Part shown: positions 1 through 12,289 of the stretch, piece after piece
How positions within the stretch are numbered: position 1 is the stretch's first letter
Layout: every line of letters begins with the position of its first letter
NCBI RefSeq assembly: GCF_933775445.1
Contig: NC_065875.1
Location: 16,863,555 to 16,927,554, forward strand
Direction: 5' to 3'
Source: Argentina anserina
Taxonomy: Eukaryota > Streptophyta > Magnoliopsida > Rosales > Rosaceae
Length of the DNA stretch: 64,000 bases
Translations under genes and position numbers: made by a program
The notes under the pieces: model-generated
What the model was told of the DNA's origin: nothing
Database searches by the model: none
The model's input: only the letters and a program-made list of their open reading frames with translations

Positions 1-775
1 ATAGCTAAGAGGTGTTATACGGATTTGGATGCATTAGTGGGATCATCATTAGTTAATCAGAATATGCCACACAAAGTTGTCCTTAAACACTAAACAAATA
101 GCAAAGACTGGTATGCAGTGATTAAAGATGGTGATTAAATTCTTGTGGCGGAGATCAGATTCTGAATAAAGATGTATTATCTTGAAGAGTATTCTAGTAA
201 AGTAGTGTGTTCATTACAATGTTGTGATAGCGAGAGCTCCATTAACAATAAATATTTTGCTGTGGAGAAAAAGCTTTCATTGGATGAGACATAGAAAATG
301 AATGAGATCCAAATACCAGATACCAAACCAAACACAAGGCTATGAATGAACCACTCGTTCTTGATGGACCAAATTACATCAAAGACTGGGTGGTCAAAAG
401 AATTAGGTGATTGTGACCCTATAATGATCCCAAAAATATAGCAGAAGTGGTTGGACCATAAATCACATATGCATATGCATGCTAGATTCTGGTGCTAAAT
501 AATAGTTGGTTTGGGGTGGTATACATAAGCTTTTAGAGTTTTAGGAAGTCAGAACTATTTCAACTTGCACACATTGTGGCGGTTATTTATTTATATTCAC
601 ACCAAATATGCAACTAGTTGAGCATGACTGTAATTGCAAAATGACATTAGCAAGAGGTTTTGAGTATATGGTTGAATTTCTAAACGAGTTGCAATGACAT
701 TAGCGAGAGGCTCTGCAATAACATACCAAACCTATTTTCTCATGACTCACACACCCTCCACTTGGTGCAAAAGTT
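1..775. other. Intergenic, no gene recognised
   Basis: AT-rich sequence with stops in all frames and no protein similarity that I recognise. The only structure seen is a short imperfect direct repeat around a 'gcaa-atgacattagc-agagg' motif, near 636-660 and 690-715. Confidence 0.5.
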
Positions 776-1171
776 TTATCATTGCCAGAAAATCTCAGAT
801 CCGGACGTGTGGACGGTTTTTCCGTCCAGGTTTCCGTTGTTTCTCCATGATCCGGACGTCAGCAACGCCGTTTCTTCTCACCGGAGTGACACCACACATT
901 CCTAAACGCTACTACGATGAAGAAAAAGGCAAAAGAGATCGGGATCAGAGGTCCACCATGATTAGTGGTGAAGTTCTGAGTGAGGTTGCTGCACAGACCT
1001 CTGATCCCGATCTCTTTCACTTTCTTCTTCATCGTAGCAGCGTCTAAGAAGACGTGGTATCATTCCGGCGAGAAGAAACAGTGTCACCGACGTCCAGATC
1101 GTGGAAAAACGGCGGAAATTCAGATGGAAAAACAGTCTGATAGTCCGCAGCTAAGAAGCACTGTTATCATT
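776..1171. mobile_element. hAT-like foldback MITE, 380 bp, with 8-bp target duplication
   Basis: The two arms at about 796-953 and 996-1155 are imperfect inverted copies of each other separated by a loop of roughly 42 bp. The arm pairing can be followed through 'gctactacgatgaag' on the left and its complement on the right. The element (784-1163) is flanked on both sides by the same 8 bp, TTATCATT (776-783 and 1164-1171), the target size of hAT transposases. There is no transposase, so it is non-autonomous. The small ORFs across it are by-products of the palindrome. Confidence 0.6.
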
Positions 1172-1411
1172 ATCTCATATATTGAATTATTGAATCACCT
1201 ATATGTCCGGAGTTTGAATACTTCGGATTGAGCGAAATCAGAAATTTGGGGAAAAGACCTAAATGAGTAAACGCGAGAATCAAAACTATTCCAGTGGGGG
1301 AAGATTATGCAAATAATTGCCAAGTTTTGAAACTCGCAATGGGTTGCATATTTCACTCTAAAATCATTTAGGGCAAGTAACATTATATTTCTCTACCTGA
1401 GTTGGTTCACT

Positions 1412-4400
1412 TTACATTACAGAACTATTTGCTTCTTCATTTTCCAGTTCTCTAATTAACACTTCCATCATTTTCTTATACATAGGCATATAGTGATCAT
1501 TGATCATCGTTCTAGAAAGTCGGAGCTTACTGTACAGTTCTCGACGTGTCTCATATATACCGACATGCTCTTCACTCGATCCATCATGTTCTAAATCAGT
1601 AGAATGAGGTGAAGTTACTGATACAATGTGCATAATTCTGCCAGGAGGATAGAACCGGTGGCTCTCAGAAATATCCGAGGAAGAGATTGGCGTATTGCTT
1701 TCTGCAACATCAACAAGCATATTTTCTTCCTCGGTTATTTCTTTAACTGCAGCAGCTTCTTCCTTCTCGGCCTCGACATTGATTTCATTCTCTTGCTTTG
1801 TTAGCTCCTTCTCCAGTTCATACCACAGTTCACCTTCAGTAATATCTTCAACAGCGGATGAGGTTGGATCTGCATGCACTGGCAAAAGCTGCTCCTCTTC
1901 ATCAGTATCATCATGACCTGATCCACCAGAACAAGACTCCAAATTATCCAGCATTGGGTCCACAGTTGTTCTTTCAGCCAGAGACTCTGAATCTCTTTCA
2001 CATACCACAGAAGTTTCAAGTGAATCACCCATGTTAGAGTTCAGTGATTGAGCCACATTACGGCGACGTGCACCCATGCAAGACCAAGACGATATAGATG
2101 AACGGGTTCTAACAACAGCTAGGGCAACATTTTGTGCACGCTTCATCACAACCTACAAGTTGCAAACGAAAGAATGGGCCTTCATTTATACAGATGAGGT
2201 AGTAGACAAAACCATAAAGGTTGCATTGGAACATAATGTGGTTCGTTCAAATGAGTCAATTACAATACTACCAGTTATAACACAAAATATCTCTTTAAGA
2301 TACTTTCTTTTTCTTTTTTAACGCTCTATAATATACTAAGTTAGCAGAATCGTTGTACTCAACCATCAAGTTCAAATAAAAGAAGGATTACCTGAGTACT
2401 GCTGGAAACTGGCCTTAATAGTGCACCTGCACCAGCCACCCTGGCTTTAGCACTAGCTATTGATGGTAGACGAGAACCCAGAGCAGTGGCTGAGCGATAA
2501 ACAACATTTAAAACCCGTGTACGCTCAACCTGTTCCCGTAAATCATTTATCCAAGATGAAGCTGTGACCTGATATGATGACAAATTCAAATAAGAAAATA
2601 AAAATATCTAGCCGATGAATATGGAACCAAATACAAATATATAGCAACAATATATGATCCATTTCAAATTGGATAATATATTCAGTACCTCAGAGCGGAG
2701 GTCATCGACAGAAGCTGCTGAGAATGTAGGCACCAGGTCAGAGCCATTGATGATAGTGGTGATGAAGTGCTTGCCGGATTCTGCCAACTCCATTGTTATA
2801 CAGGCAGCTGCAAAATGACAATTACAGTTTGAGCACTTATTATTTCTAGTTTTTTTCTAAAGCTGACACAGAGGAGACCAGGGAAGCATGTTCTAGAAAA
2901 AATTAAGCTGAGATAGAATGACATGGGCATACATGTGTTATAATACCCATTCATTAATTTGCATTTCAATGAATCAATGCATACGGAATGCTTTAGACAT
3001 TAGCCAAGAGAAATTCAGCAGACATACCTGGAGCAAATGTAATGCAAGTACTTGAAGAGAACTCCCTCTGTTCCCGAAGAATGTATGTTAATAAGGCGGC
3101 TGTACCACCCCCAAGTGAATGTCCAACAACCTGAAATGAAAATTTCAAAATTAGATCTTTTATCATATATTATAAACATTTTTTTAAGTTCCAAAACTAA
3201 GTGTATAGCTTATGAGCCCTAGAATTTATGGCAAGATTAGTCTGCATGAAACATCCATATCAGGAAAAATTACAGATTTGATCATCCTTCAAATGAGGCA
3301 ATTTACTTAATCATCCAGACCCTTTTATTGTTTCTCATAGTAAAACAATAGTTAACTCTGAAATTCTGATTACATCATGTTGAAACCAAAATACCAAGCT
3401 ACAGAATACGGAGACTGTACTCATAGTCTAACAATAAGAATATATGAAATACGGATAATCTGTTGATCATTTTGCTTGCTAGAACACATGACTTTCTTGA
3501 AAAGTAATGGTATATGTATATTATTATTTAGAAGAATGATTTGGCTCATACCAGTTCAAAAACAAAAACGTAATGCTAGGAATGAACTTAAAGAACAGTA
3601 TAAAGACATAAGATGCACCATAAAGCTAAGAAATAAAACACAGACAGTCAGATCAGATAGATATAGGAAAAGGAAGTCCGTAGCATATTTCTGAAATGGC
3701 ATTCACCTTAACTGTATACTCAGGGTATTCACCAAGAGCCTTAAACAAGCAAGGAGTACTGAGCTTAGCAATCCAACGGGCTGCAGCAACCATCCCACAG
3801 TGAGCATATCCTAGGATTAAATTGCTTATTCCACCATCATGCAAAACCGAATGGTGGAAAGGGGCCACCGCACCAGTTGCGGCAGTTAGTGTATCTTTGA
3901 TGCTATGTGTACCACGTATTAACAGAAGGAAGCATTTTGAATCTTTATCACGTAGAATTGTGAACGCAGGCTTCAGAAGCTGCAACATTAAGTTACTAAT
4001 CAATAACACAATTAACATTAGGTGACTGGTGCTAAAGTAAATTGAAAAAAAAAACTGCTTTATCACAAGGATCGTATAAATATTAGGAGGTTAGTAAGAA
4101 ACTCAGTGATCCCCTTCACCCGATTCATTTCCTCTCAGACATCGATGATGTTGCCGCTTACAGAACACGGACTGACATTTTCTTCTGTCAGTTTTTCCTT
4201 ATTATTAAAACTACAATCTGATGCTATGGATAATTCTCATGAAAGCCGCAAACTTGACACCATTTTCTATAGAATCTTGATTGAAGCTTTGTAGCAAGGT
4301 AAAAGAGAATCAAAAAAATTAAGTAATAACTCATTTTGGTTAGAACCAGGTTCTCGAGTACGTCCTTTTACATATCTTAACTCCAAATATGTCTACCTAG

Positions 4401-5131
4401 AGCCGATATCCACATTACTTAAATTGAGCTAAAAAAGAACTTCAAATGAAAATATGTTAAATAGACATACACATCCATGCACATTAGTTTGATTACTCAG
4501 AAGCACATTACCAAATGCAGTCACATAGAACAAAATCAAGAGCTTACTAACCGCAGCCTTGGGCTTCTGAAGAAGGACATCTTCCATAGAGAAACCGCCG
4601 GACTCTAAAAACACCGGAAATGGTTTCTTGGAAAATAAATAACAAAGCGTCAACAGCTTCAAGTAATAATTTAGCTCCTCAATAATCTTAGCCCCTTTGA
4701 GCTGCACACTGTCACTTCCAGCATACACACTCGCCACTTGTAAATTACCCTGCAAATAAAAAATTACCATCAAAATGTTGAATTTGCAGTAAGTAACTAC
4801 TTCAATCCGAGGCCAACGACTTTACCTGCCTACGCATAAGGTAGTTAATGCCGAAGGCCAAGTCGCCGATCGGCCATTTCCCTAGAGTCTCAGAGTAAGT
4901 AAAACGCAGCGTATCGGACAAGGTGGAAAATGACTCGATCCACGTCGCCGGCGCCTGAGCCGGCCGCCGGGAAAGCCTCCTCCTCGCCGATCTCGACTTG
5001 GAGAAGTCTCCGCTCCGACTTTCGTCTTCCTCCTCCACCTCAACGCCGTCTTTTGCAGATGTTCTCCGGCCGAACATGTAGTAGAGAATCACAGAAGCTC
5101 CGGCGGCGGTCGCCATTGTCCCCGCCGCCAT
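1412..5131 (-). CDS. Class 3 lipase with N-terminal DAG-lipase-like region
   Basis: Predicted serine lipase acting on mono- or diacylglycerols. Rebuilt from seven minus-strand exons: 5131-4826, 4749-4552, 3979-3707, 3130-3028, 2807-2689, 2568-2392 and 2152-1412. All introns are GT-AG; the sum is 1917 nt, or 638 aa, close to the plant family length of about 640 aa. Residues 7-20 are a short hydrophobic segment (ASVILYYMF), a possible membrane anchor. Exon 3 carries the lipase core (LLIRGTHS), and exon 4 opens with the nucleophile elbow VVGHSLGGG, whose Ser is the catalytic nucleophile. Exon 5 carries GSDLVPT, the likely catalytic Asp. Exon 7 carries SHRFYPPGRIMHIVS with the probable catalytic His. 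An acidic, low-complexity insert (DDTDEEEQLL, then Glu-rich) separates the Asp and His parts. The ATG at 5131 begins MAAGTMATAAG; a second in-frame Met lies five residues on. The substrate is inferred from the family, not from sequence. Confidence 0.9.
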
Positions 5132-8100
5132 CAGATCGAAGCTTTCGAGATTTCAAGAGCTCACGAAACCAAAACCCTAGCGAGAATCTTACTGAGCTGA
5201 AATCGAAATTGGAATTGAAATTAAAAGAGGAAATGAAACTAGGGCAGAGAAGAATCGAAGAAAGATGGGTTTTGGGGTCAGTGGTTTCCGGGGGGGAAGG
5301 TTAAGTGTACAGAGAATGTGCGCCATCAAAGAAAAGAACGGTGTCGAATGACGGATATGTCCCTGAGGTGGAATAGTAGACTTTACGTTTTTGAACGCAG
5401 TGGCGTCGGGGATTTGTTACTTTGAGGAGGAGCAGTTTCGTCACGCCGGGTGTTTTTGTTTGTTTTGGTTTTCTTATACGTGTTGATAGAAGTAGAAGGG
5501 CGCGCACGTTAACGATTTGGTATATGGGAGAGGTGGGCCCGGGTGAACCCTTCAAAAAGTGTTGGGAAGTTTTTATCTGACTAATTGGGTGAGTCAGGGA
5601 GGTCCGAATGAGTTGACGAGGCCCAAAATGATTTCGCCGGGTCCGGTCACCGGATTTTGATCCGGCTAGGATCAGACGTGAAAGGCGGCACCAAAAAGTG
5701 GACGTTTGCAAATATATACCCCTATGATCTACACAGGTATTGTCGTATGATATGTCATTTTTCTAGTGATAGGAGCGCTTCAAATATGAAGAGCATTAAA
5801 CTTTTATTGTATTTTAACCATATTTCATAAAAGATTGAATGATTTGTGATACTATATACTCTAAAATTTAAAAAAAAACACATGAAATAAGAGAAGATGA
5901 AAGATATACCGTAATAACAAGAGGCTAGATATTTGTCTAAGGATGTAGTTTAATTAGTTTGTCTTCCAATCAGTTAAGATTATATATTTAGATATATGCG
6001 GATATTTCATTAAAAGATAAGTGCATTGTTTTATCTAATTTTTTTTTTGCTTCTTCTTCTATGTGCCCTTCATAATACCATTGCACCTAAAAGAAGCGAG
6101 ATGAAAGGTCTACCCTTCTTGACAATTAGTTGATGTTTCAGTAAAAGTCTATACAATCTACGGATTTTGAGACCATTATAGAGCAAACAAATATTAGTCA
6201 ATCACTCTCTTTAATTTGTTTACAAACAAGAGTCCTAGTTTAAAGGCTAGTCTCATCGCTCTTTTAGCTAATGTGCCTATATCGATGCATACCGGCGACA
6301 GACCAACATCATAAGAGTGTTAATGTGAGGAAACACAAACCTTCATTATTCATCAACCAAGATAAAGACATTGAAGTTGGCCTAGCTGATGAAGCCAAAA
6401 TGCACTTGGTTCAAAAAGTTGGAGCATGAAACAAACCTAGGGTTTGATATTCAAACCCTTTTCACCTATTCCGCAAATTAGGCATTGAATTTTGAGACCC
6501 TCTAAACTCAATTGACCTGTGAGTTAACATTATAGAATGTGACTACTACATTAGCTTACCAATCCGTCGTAATTCGAATTTTTTTCTTTATAGAAACTAA
6601 AACTAAATCCTAATCACAAAGACACATGCACCGGTCTCAAAACAAAAGCTCCACATACCTCAAATGCTTTGCTAATGACAAAATGGCTGGGGTCAAGTTC
6701 CAAATGCCTAGATTGCTCAAACTGAGAAATATTCTACTACAGAGTAAACTATTGGGCACGAAAATTCTAAACTAGGTCAGTTTTTTCAAAGATGCCCTGT
6801 GTTTTTGGGCTCCATCATCATCATCATTTGATAGGGTTACAACCAAACATTACTCCAGGTAGAAGAACCTCTTTTACACTACTATAGTCTGTACTGTTTA
6901 GCCTATGATAATGTATAGATGCAAGTCTTCAATTCTTTTTGATACACTGTTTGTAACTTCAAAACTTTCACCTACTCGCTATGAGAAGATTGAGATCTAG
7001 GAGGACTCTGATTTACACATTATTCAGTCTCCCACCTAAAACTAGTACTAAAGAGGCTCCTTCCCCTTCAATCACTTCACGTGAAATTTCAGATTGTTTA
7101 TGTGGGGATGATTCATGTTGAAATTAGCTTTGTGCACCTACCAAAAGAGAAGAACTCATTCACTATGGTCCTCTTTTAACACTTGTTCATCATGATCTCG
7201 ATCTCAACTTATTATTTTGCTCTGGCAAGGCAGCACCATTTTAGCTGCAACATTCAATCTTTTGTCATGGGGACCCTTCCAATCTGTGGCTTTATTTGTT
7301 GGATATGAGTTTAAGACAACAATTAGTCAATTTGATACTGACTAATGCTGCATTAATATTCCATTTAGTATGAACTAGCATCTAACTGTCATGATAGCCC
7401 CCCTCATATGTTATCATCCACCCACCATTTTCACCTAATTAATCTTCCTTTTCTGCTGAAGTAGTTATTCAGTATCTGTTAATTCCATGCATAGGTACAT
7501 CGATTGTGCACCTAATATCAACTATACATCATGATCAGAGAACCTTTGATTGACTTGGTGAAACTTCCCTCGAATTTGTACATTCAAAATTCATGTACAT
7601 CATTACTATTCTGAGTGTACTGCTCAATTTAGAACAATCGCTTTCTGAGTACTGTAATGCTGATATATATAGCTATCGAAAACGTCGGTCATCATTTTTC
7701 CGTATCTTATATTCTATTTTACAATCAACTTTTATTAAATTCGAAAATTGTCCAGTTTTAGATTTGCGATCTCCAATATAAATTGTTATGTAACACTATT
7801 TATGACTTACGATAATGATATGTTTTTCATCATGATAGATTTATGGTTAATTTTGCAACCAAATGCAATTCATGGAGTCGATTCAAAATTTGAACCTCAA
7901 TGCAAGCATATAAAAGCTACAGAGAGCTAGAGTAAAACTGAAGAGTAGCCAGAAGGACTATAATGACCGGAAGACTATTCTGAAACGCTCCCACCGTGGC
8001 AGGATCAAAGGCTGACCTCTTCACCTCTTCTCATTCCTTCCCGCACCAACTGATCCACTTTCAAAAATCTCATCCGCAAACTTGGCTCTTTTTTCTTAAC

Positions 8101-8314
8101 CGCTCCACATTACCCTTCTCTTTGTAATCACACCCTTCTTTTCTTTGTAATCACTGCGTCTCTCTCTCTCTCTCTCTCATTCTCATAAAACAAAACATGC
8201 ACACCAAAACCCCACAATATCTTTGCTCTAACCCTATTTAGCTTTGATCCTCTATCTCATTCCTTCCCATTCTCCGGCCACTCTCTCCATTTTTTCCTTC
8301 CTTGGTGGGAGAAA
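5132..8314. other. Intergenic between lipase and J-domain gene
   Basis: Bases 5132-5300 are probably the lipase 5' leader and promoter side. The remainder is AT-rich with many stops, and I recognise no conserved protein or paired inverted repeat in it. Bases 8000-8314 are C/T-rich and directly precede the J-domain start codon, consistent with its leader and core promoter. Confidence 0.45.
8159..8180. repeat. (CT)n microsatellite in the J-domain gene leader
   Basis: About 11 CT units lie 135 bp upstream of the start codon at 8315. Pyrimidine-rich runs like this are common near plant transcription starts. A regulatory role is possible but not shown. Confidence 0.8.
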
Positions 8315-9640
8315 ATGGGACAACATTCTGATTTCAAATCGCAGTTGGTGACAGAGATTTGCTCTCTTTCGAAATTTTCCGTCGCCTGTTCTCACAGGCA
8401 TTGCACCAACCCTGCTCAGTCTTTCGTCGATTGGTATCGTCTTCTTGGGGTGAGTTTCTTCATATTCAAGACGTCAAAATCCATTCTTGGTTTTTCTTGT
8501 TTTGCTTTCTTTATTAAAATGTTCACTATTTTTACAGGTTGAAGAAACAGCTGGGATTGATGTTATAAGAAAGAGATACCATGAACTTGGTACGTTTAGG
8601 ATTTGGCATTTGCATTTTTACAAATTACCTAAGTTGTGAAATTTGCTTGATTTGGTAATGTAATTTATAATTTCTGTGCAGCTTTACAACTTCACCCAGA
8701 TAAGAATAAGCATGCCAACGCTGAAGTTGCCTTCAAACTCGTCTCAGAGGTTAGGATTGCTCTCATTTCCACATTTCATCTTTTTAGATTTCCTGATTTG
8801 GGGAGAAATTGACAAGAGAATCCAATGAGTTCACCACACCCATTAAAACCCAATTGCCCCAAATATGTACAAGACAGAATTTAATTTTTGTTTTGACAGT
8901 ATTTATGCCTCACTAAGTTTGGTACATGAATTGGTTAGAGTCTCTTCAATTCTTTCTGACGTGATGGGCCATTTAGCTTCTTAATGTGTTAGTGCATTCA
9001 ATTGCATTGTACTGCGATTTAATAAAAATATGAAACGCTGGATTTCCAAATGTTGGTGATTATATTATTGCAGGCATATTCATGTCTCTCTGATGATGAA
9101 AATAGAAGAGCATTTGACTTGGAGAGATGGAACAATTTCTGCTTCAAGTGTGGTGCAATCCCCTACACGGCCTACAAGACTCCCAACAATGCCAAGGCTT
9201 CAGAACACAAGGCTTGGAATCCCATAAGCCGGTCGAGGTCTTGTAAAGTTATCAAGGGCCTGAAAGATATTAGAAACCGGTTTAGAGAAGAGGCGAAAGT
9301 GATCGAAAACTGTCTGAAGGTTAATAATGCAGCATCAAGAAATGAAACCTCACTCTTTAGTCCACCTTCATATGTGTTTCAGGGCACTTATAATGCTAGA
9401 TCGAACAGGGAAACCCCTGTATTCAACCCATCTGATCATGTTGTTCAAGGATATCCCCATCTCAGGACTCGAATTTACGAGAAAGATAAATCTCGGAGCT
9501 TATGGTGTTTGAGAACAGGACATCATATTTTGAATTGTGAACAAGGAAGGGATAGTAGGGCTACTTGTGATTCACCAGTATTTGAGATCAGATCAGATAG
9601 GGGAATTTTGAAGAGTAGATCTACTTGTGTTCGTTCTTAG
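8315..9640 (+). CDS. Small J-domain (DnaJ/HSP40-like) protein
   Basis: Predicted type III J-domain co-chaperone that would stimulate Hsp70 ATPase. Four exons: 8315-8449, 8538-8589, 8682-8749 and 9074-9640. They give 822 nt, or 273 aa, with GT-AG introns. The J domain spans roughly residues 37-105. DWYRLLGV is helix I. IRKRYHELALQLHPDKN carries helix II and the invariant HPD triad, assembled across the exon 2/3 junction. AFKLVSEAYSCLSDDENRRAF is split in the sequence by the exon 3/4 junction and forms helices III-IV. There is no G/F-rich region or zinc-finger repeat, so it is not a classical type I or II DnaJ. The C-terminal 170 residues are basic, Ser/Arg-rich and unrecognised, with scattered Cys (FCFKCG, SLWCL). 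No signal or transit peptide is obvious. The Hsp70 partner and location are unknown. Confidence 0.85.
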
Positions 9641-10995
9641 CCTGTAGGGAATAGATTGTTTTTTCATTCATAATGAAAAATTGATTTCTTTGAAGAACAA
9701 GTTAATTTTTTTGACTAACTTCGTTGCATTGCCATGAATATTGCCTTCAATTTAGTATCTGGTAACACATTGATTGGCTTAGTCGCTTCGATTCCAAATC
9801 TTCCAAATTCCTGGATTTCCTGAACAATTGGTAAGGCATTGATTATTGGAAAAATGACCCATTCATACAAATTTGGACCATTTGAATGACAAATTCAAAA
9901 TGTGATCATTCATTTTAAGAAAATATACAACTATTTGACCAAATAGTACAAAAACTATGATCTTGTATATTTTGAGACTATTTTACACTCATATATCTAA
10001 ACACTTATAAAGAGAGAAAGTTGATGAGAGATCACTTTGTCGGAATCTTGCCAGACTCTGAGCTCTAATCACCGAACTTCAATCAACGTCGCGGGACTCC
10101 GTCCACCGATCCCCTGAAAAAATTACTGACTCTCAATAATCCCCCAATAACAAATTATTGACACTCAGTAATCTCCAATAATAAATTATTAACACTCAGT
10201 AACCCCATAATAATAAATTATTGACAACTAGTAACCCCCAATAACAAATTACTAACACTCAGTAAACATGTTACTGACCCCAGTCAAGTTTCCGATTGAA
10301 GCAACGGGAAAAAGTACTGACACAACAGCAACACGAGTTACAGGAGGAAAAACTTAAACAACAAAGATCATCCATTAGCCAAAAGGGGGCTCATTGTACG
10401 AAATTAAGTTCATAGTTGCATGTAGATTATGTAGTAAGAATGATGATTGTGCAAGTAGATTTTGTACCTACTGCTTAGGCAGGCTCTCAATGGCTGCAGT
10501 TGATCTGAAGAGAAAGGCTCTTAGTTTAAGTAATATAGATCAACTAAGCTGGTTCCTATAATGAAAAGAAGTTTATTTATGAAGTAATGAAATTCCTAAT
10601 TAAATATTTAATCCATAATCTATATAAATGCAAATGAGAATGGACGGACTCTCTTGCAGCATGAATACTAATGGATGCCCAAGAGAAGTAAGTGTAGTGA
10701 TACCTAATGGATGCACGAGGTAATATTTTATGAGTTCAATTTTAATATTACCATTAAAACATCTACCTTCTGTAGTTTCTTTAAGCCACACAAGTATATA
10801 CCTCTCAGTAAGAGAATTATTGCCCCCAAGTAATAGGTTAGGTTAACAACTAAAATTGTGAAAAACAAAACGCAAAAATTAAGCCGGAATTCGACCGGGT
10901 CACAAGCAACTCATCCTTCTTAGCTCTGACCTTCTCACTGCAACAAAAACACACACACATACATCAAAATTTCACTCTAGCAAAACATCAAACAC
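9641..10995. other. Intergenic, no gene recognised
   Basis: AT-rich sequence downstream of the J-domain gene; its first few hundred bases are probably 3' UTR. Apart from the 31-bp tandem repeat listed separately, I see no conserved coding sequence. Bases 10,900-10,960 have somewhat exon-like composition on the minus strand but match nothing I recognise. Confidence 0.4.
10142..10266. repeat. 31-bp minisatellite, four degenerate units
   Basis: Four consecutive units of about 31 bp share the pattern cc-caataa-aaatta-tgacactcagtaa, with several substitutions between units. The units start near 10142, 10173, 10204 and 10236. No coding potential. Confidence 0.75.
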
Positions 10996-11546
10996 CTTGC
11001 AGGCAATGGTCTAAATAGCGGTTATCGGCATCGTATCGGTTTTGTAAAATAAAGATATAACGGGGATATATCGAGATATATCGGATTATATCGGATTTAT
11101 CGTTTTTACTAATTTTTAATTAAATTTAATATATTTGTAAACATATACATCAAAATATACCAAATAAACTTGTGAAATTGAAACTTATAGAAGTAAATCT
11201 ACTAAATAAACTTCATAAAAAAATATTTGCTTATTTTGACAATTAAAATACATAAATAGTATTAATTAATAAAAATAAAGGTGATCATTCATCATAAACT
11301 CTCTCGTCATTGAATATTATCAACAAAACTTTCATTTTCTTTAAATTATTTTTTCAAAACGATGTGATTTTAAAAAAATATTTAAAAAATGGCACCGATA
11401 AATCGGCTCAAACTCGGTTTGACCCGATATATCGCCATTTGACTTGATTTTTCGGGTTGACCGATATAATAGACCGATAAGCAACTTATCGTATCGTTTT
11501 CTTAATATCAGAGATATATCGGGATATTTAGAACAGTGCTTGCAGG
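10996..11546. mobile_element. hAT-like non-autonomous element, 535 bp
   Basis: The 8-bp sequence CTTGCAGG occurs on both flanks (10996-11003 and 11539-11546). The element between them (11004-11538) begins CAATGGTCTAAATA and ends with the complement of CACTGTTCTAAATA, so the terminal inverted repeats match at 11 of 14 positions. The interior is AT-rich and full of 'atatcg' or 'tatcgg' words near both ends. No transposase is present. The 8-bp target duplication with CA-starting ends is diagnostic of hAT elements. Confidence 0.75.
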
Positions 11547-12289
11547 TAACAAGAACGGCCACCACACCTAGCCTCAATTTTCGGCAGCGCTGTGATGTAG
11601 ATGAATTTCGCCGACGTATAAAATCAAGAGTTTAGCCTCAACCACTGTGGGCAGATACGCCGGAGAGAGAGAACTATGATCGGCGCCTTGGTCGAGGGTT
11701 TATGTTCTTCTCCTTAGAAAAAGGACTGAGGAGTCGTCGTCATTGACGTAGATCGGAGTCGAGGCAGATGTATCGGCGTCGTCGTCGAGGTAATGGGGCG
11801 GCGTCGATATTCAAACAAGAGAGACTCTAAATCTAAAAAGAGAAGTGGTTGTACATAAAAAAGGGTAAAAATGTCATACCGTTAACAATCATTGAAACGG
11901 AAATAGGGAATTTCAATGGACACAAATGCCCCGTTTTTGTTCATTTGGTCAAAACGCCCTTGATTATTTGAAGCGTCGATCAGAATCTAGCAACATATAA
12001 CAGTTGGGACTTGGAAGAAAGGGAAACGGAGAAAAGTAATACCCATTAATTATAAATAAGCATCACAAATCGAAAATGAATGGAGTCTTGTTAATCCAAA
12101 TGCCATTTTATAACAGATTGCGACTGTACCATTAACATTGTTTAGTTATAGAATCTCATACAGAAATACTCGTCGTACAGAACTGAACTTTGCCTTCCAA
12201 CTGCATTTAGTGCAAAACTCGGTCGGATTGGTGATGCATTGTGTTTAGCAAGTCGCCACCACGCCATTACAGATATTGGGGCATTCTCT
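11547..12289. other. Intergenic between hAT element and PUF gene 3' end
   Basis: Bases 11,550-11,830 are relatively GC-rich (gcgtcgtcgtcg runs) and may be a decayed exon or leader, but I recognise no protein. Bases 12,050-12,289 are probably the 3' UTR of the minus-strand PUF gene. Confidence 0.35.

Noticed and set aside
694..1231. ORFs of 117 and 83 codons
   Set aside because: They lie mostly in the arms of the foldback element and read through its palindrome; no protein similarity.
1695..1916. Plus-strand Ser-rich ORF
   Set aside because: Antisense shadow of the acidic stretch in the last lipase exon.
5301..5711. 136-codon minus-strand ORF upstream of the lipase
   Set aside because: No recognisable domain; it overlaps the probable lipase leader and promoter.
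11341..11635. Opposed short ORFs of 63 and 78 codons
   Set aside because: They span the right end of the hAT-like element and its flank; no similarity.
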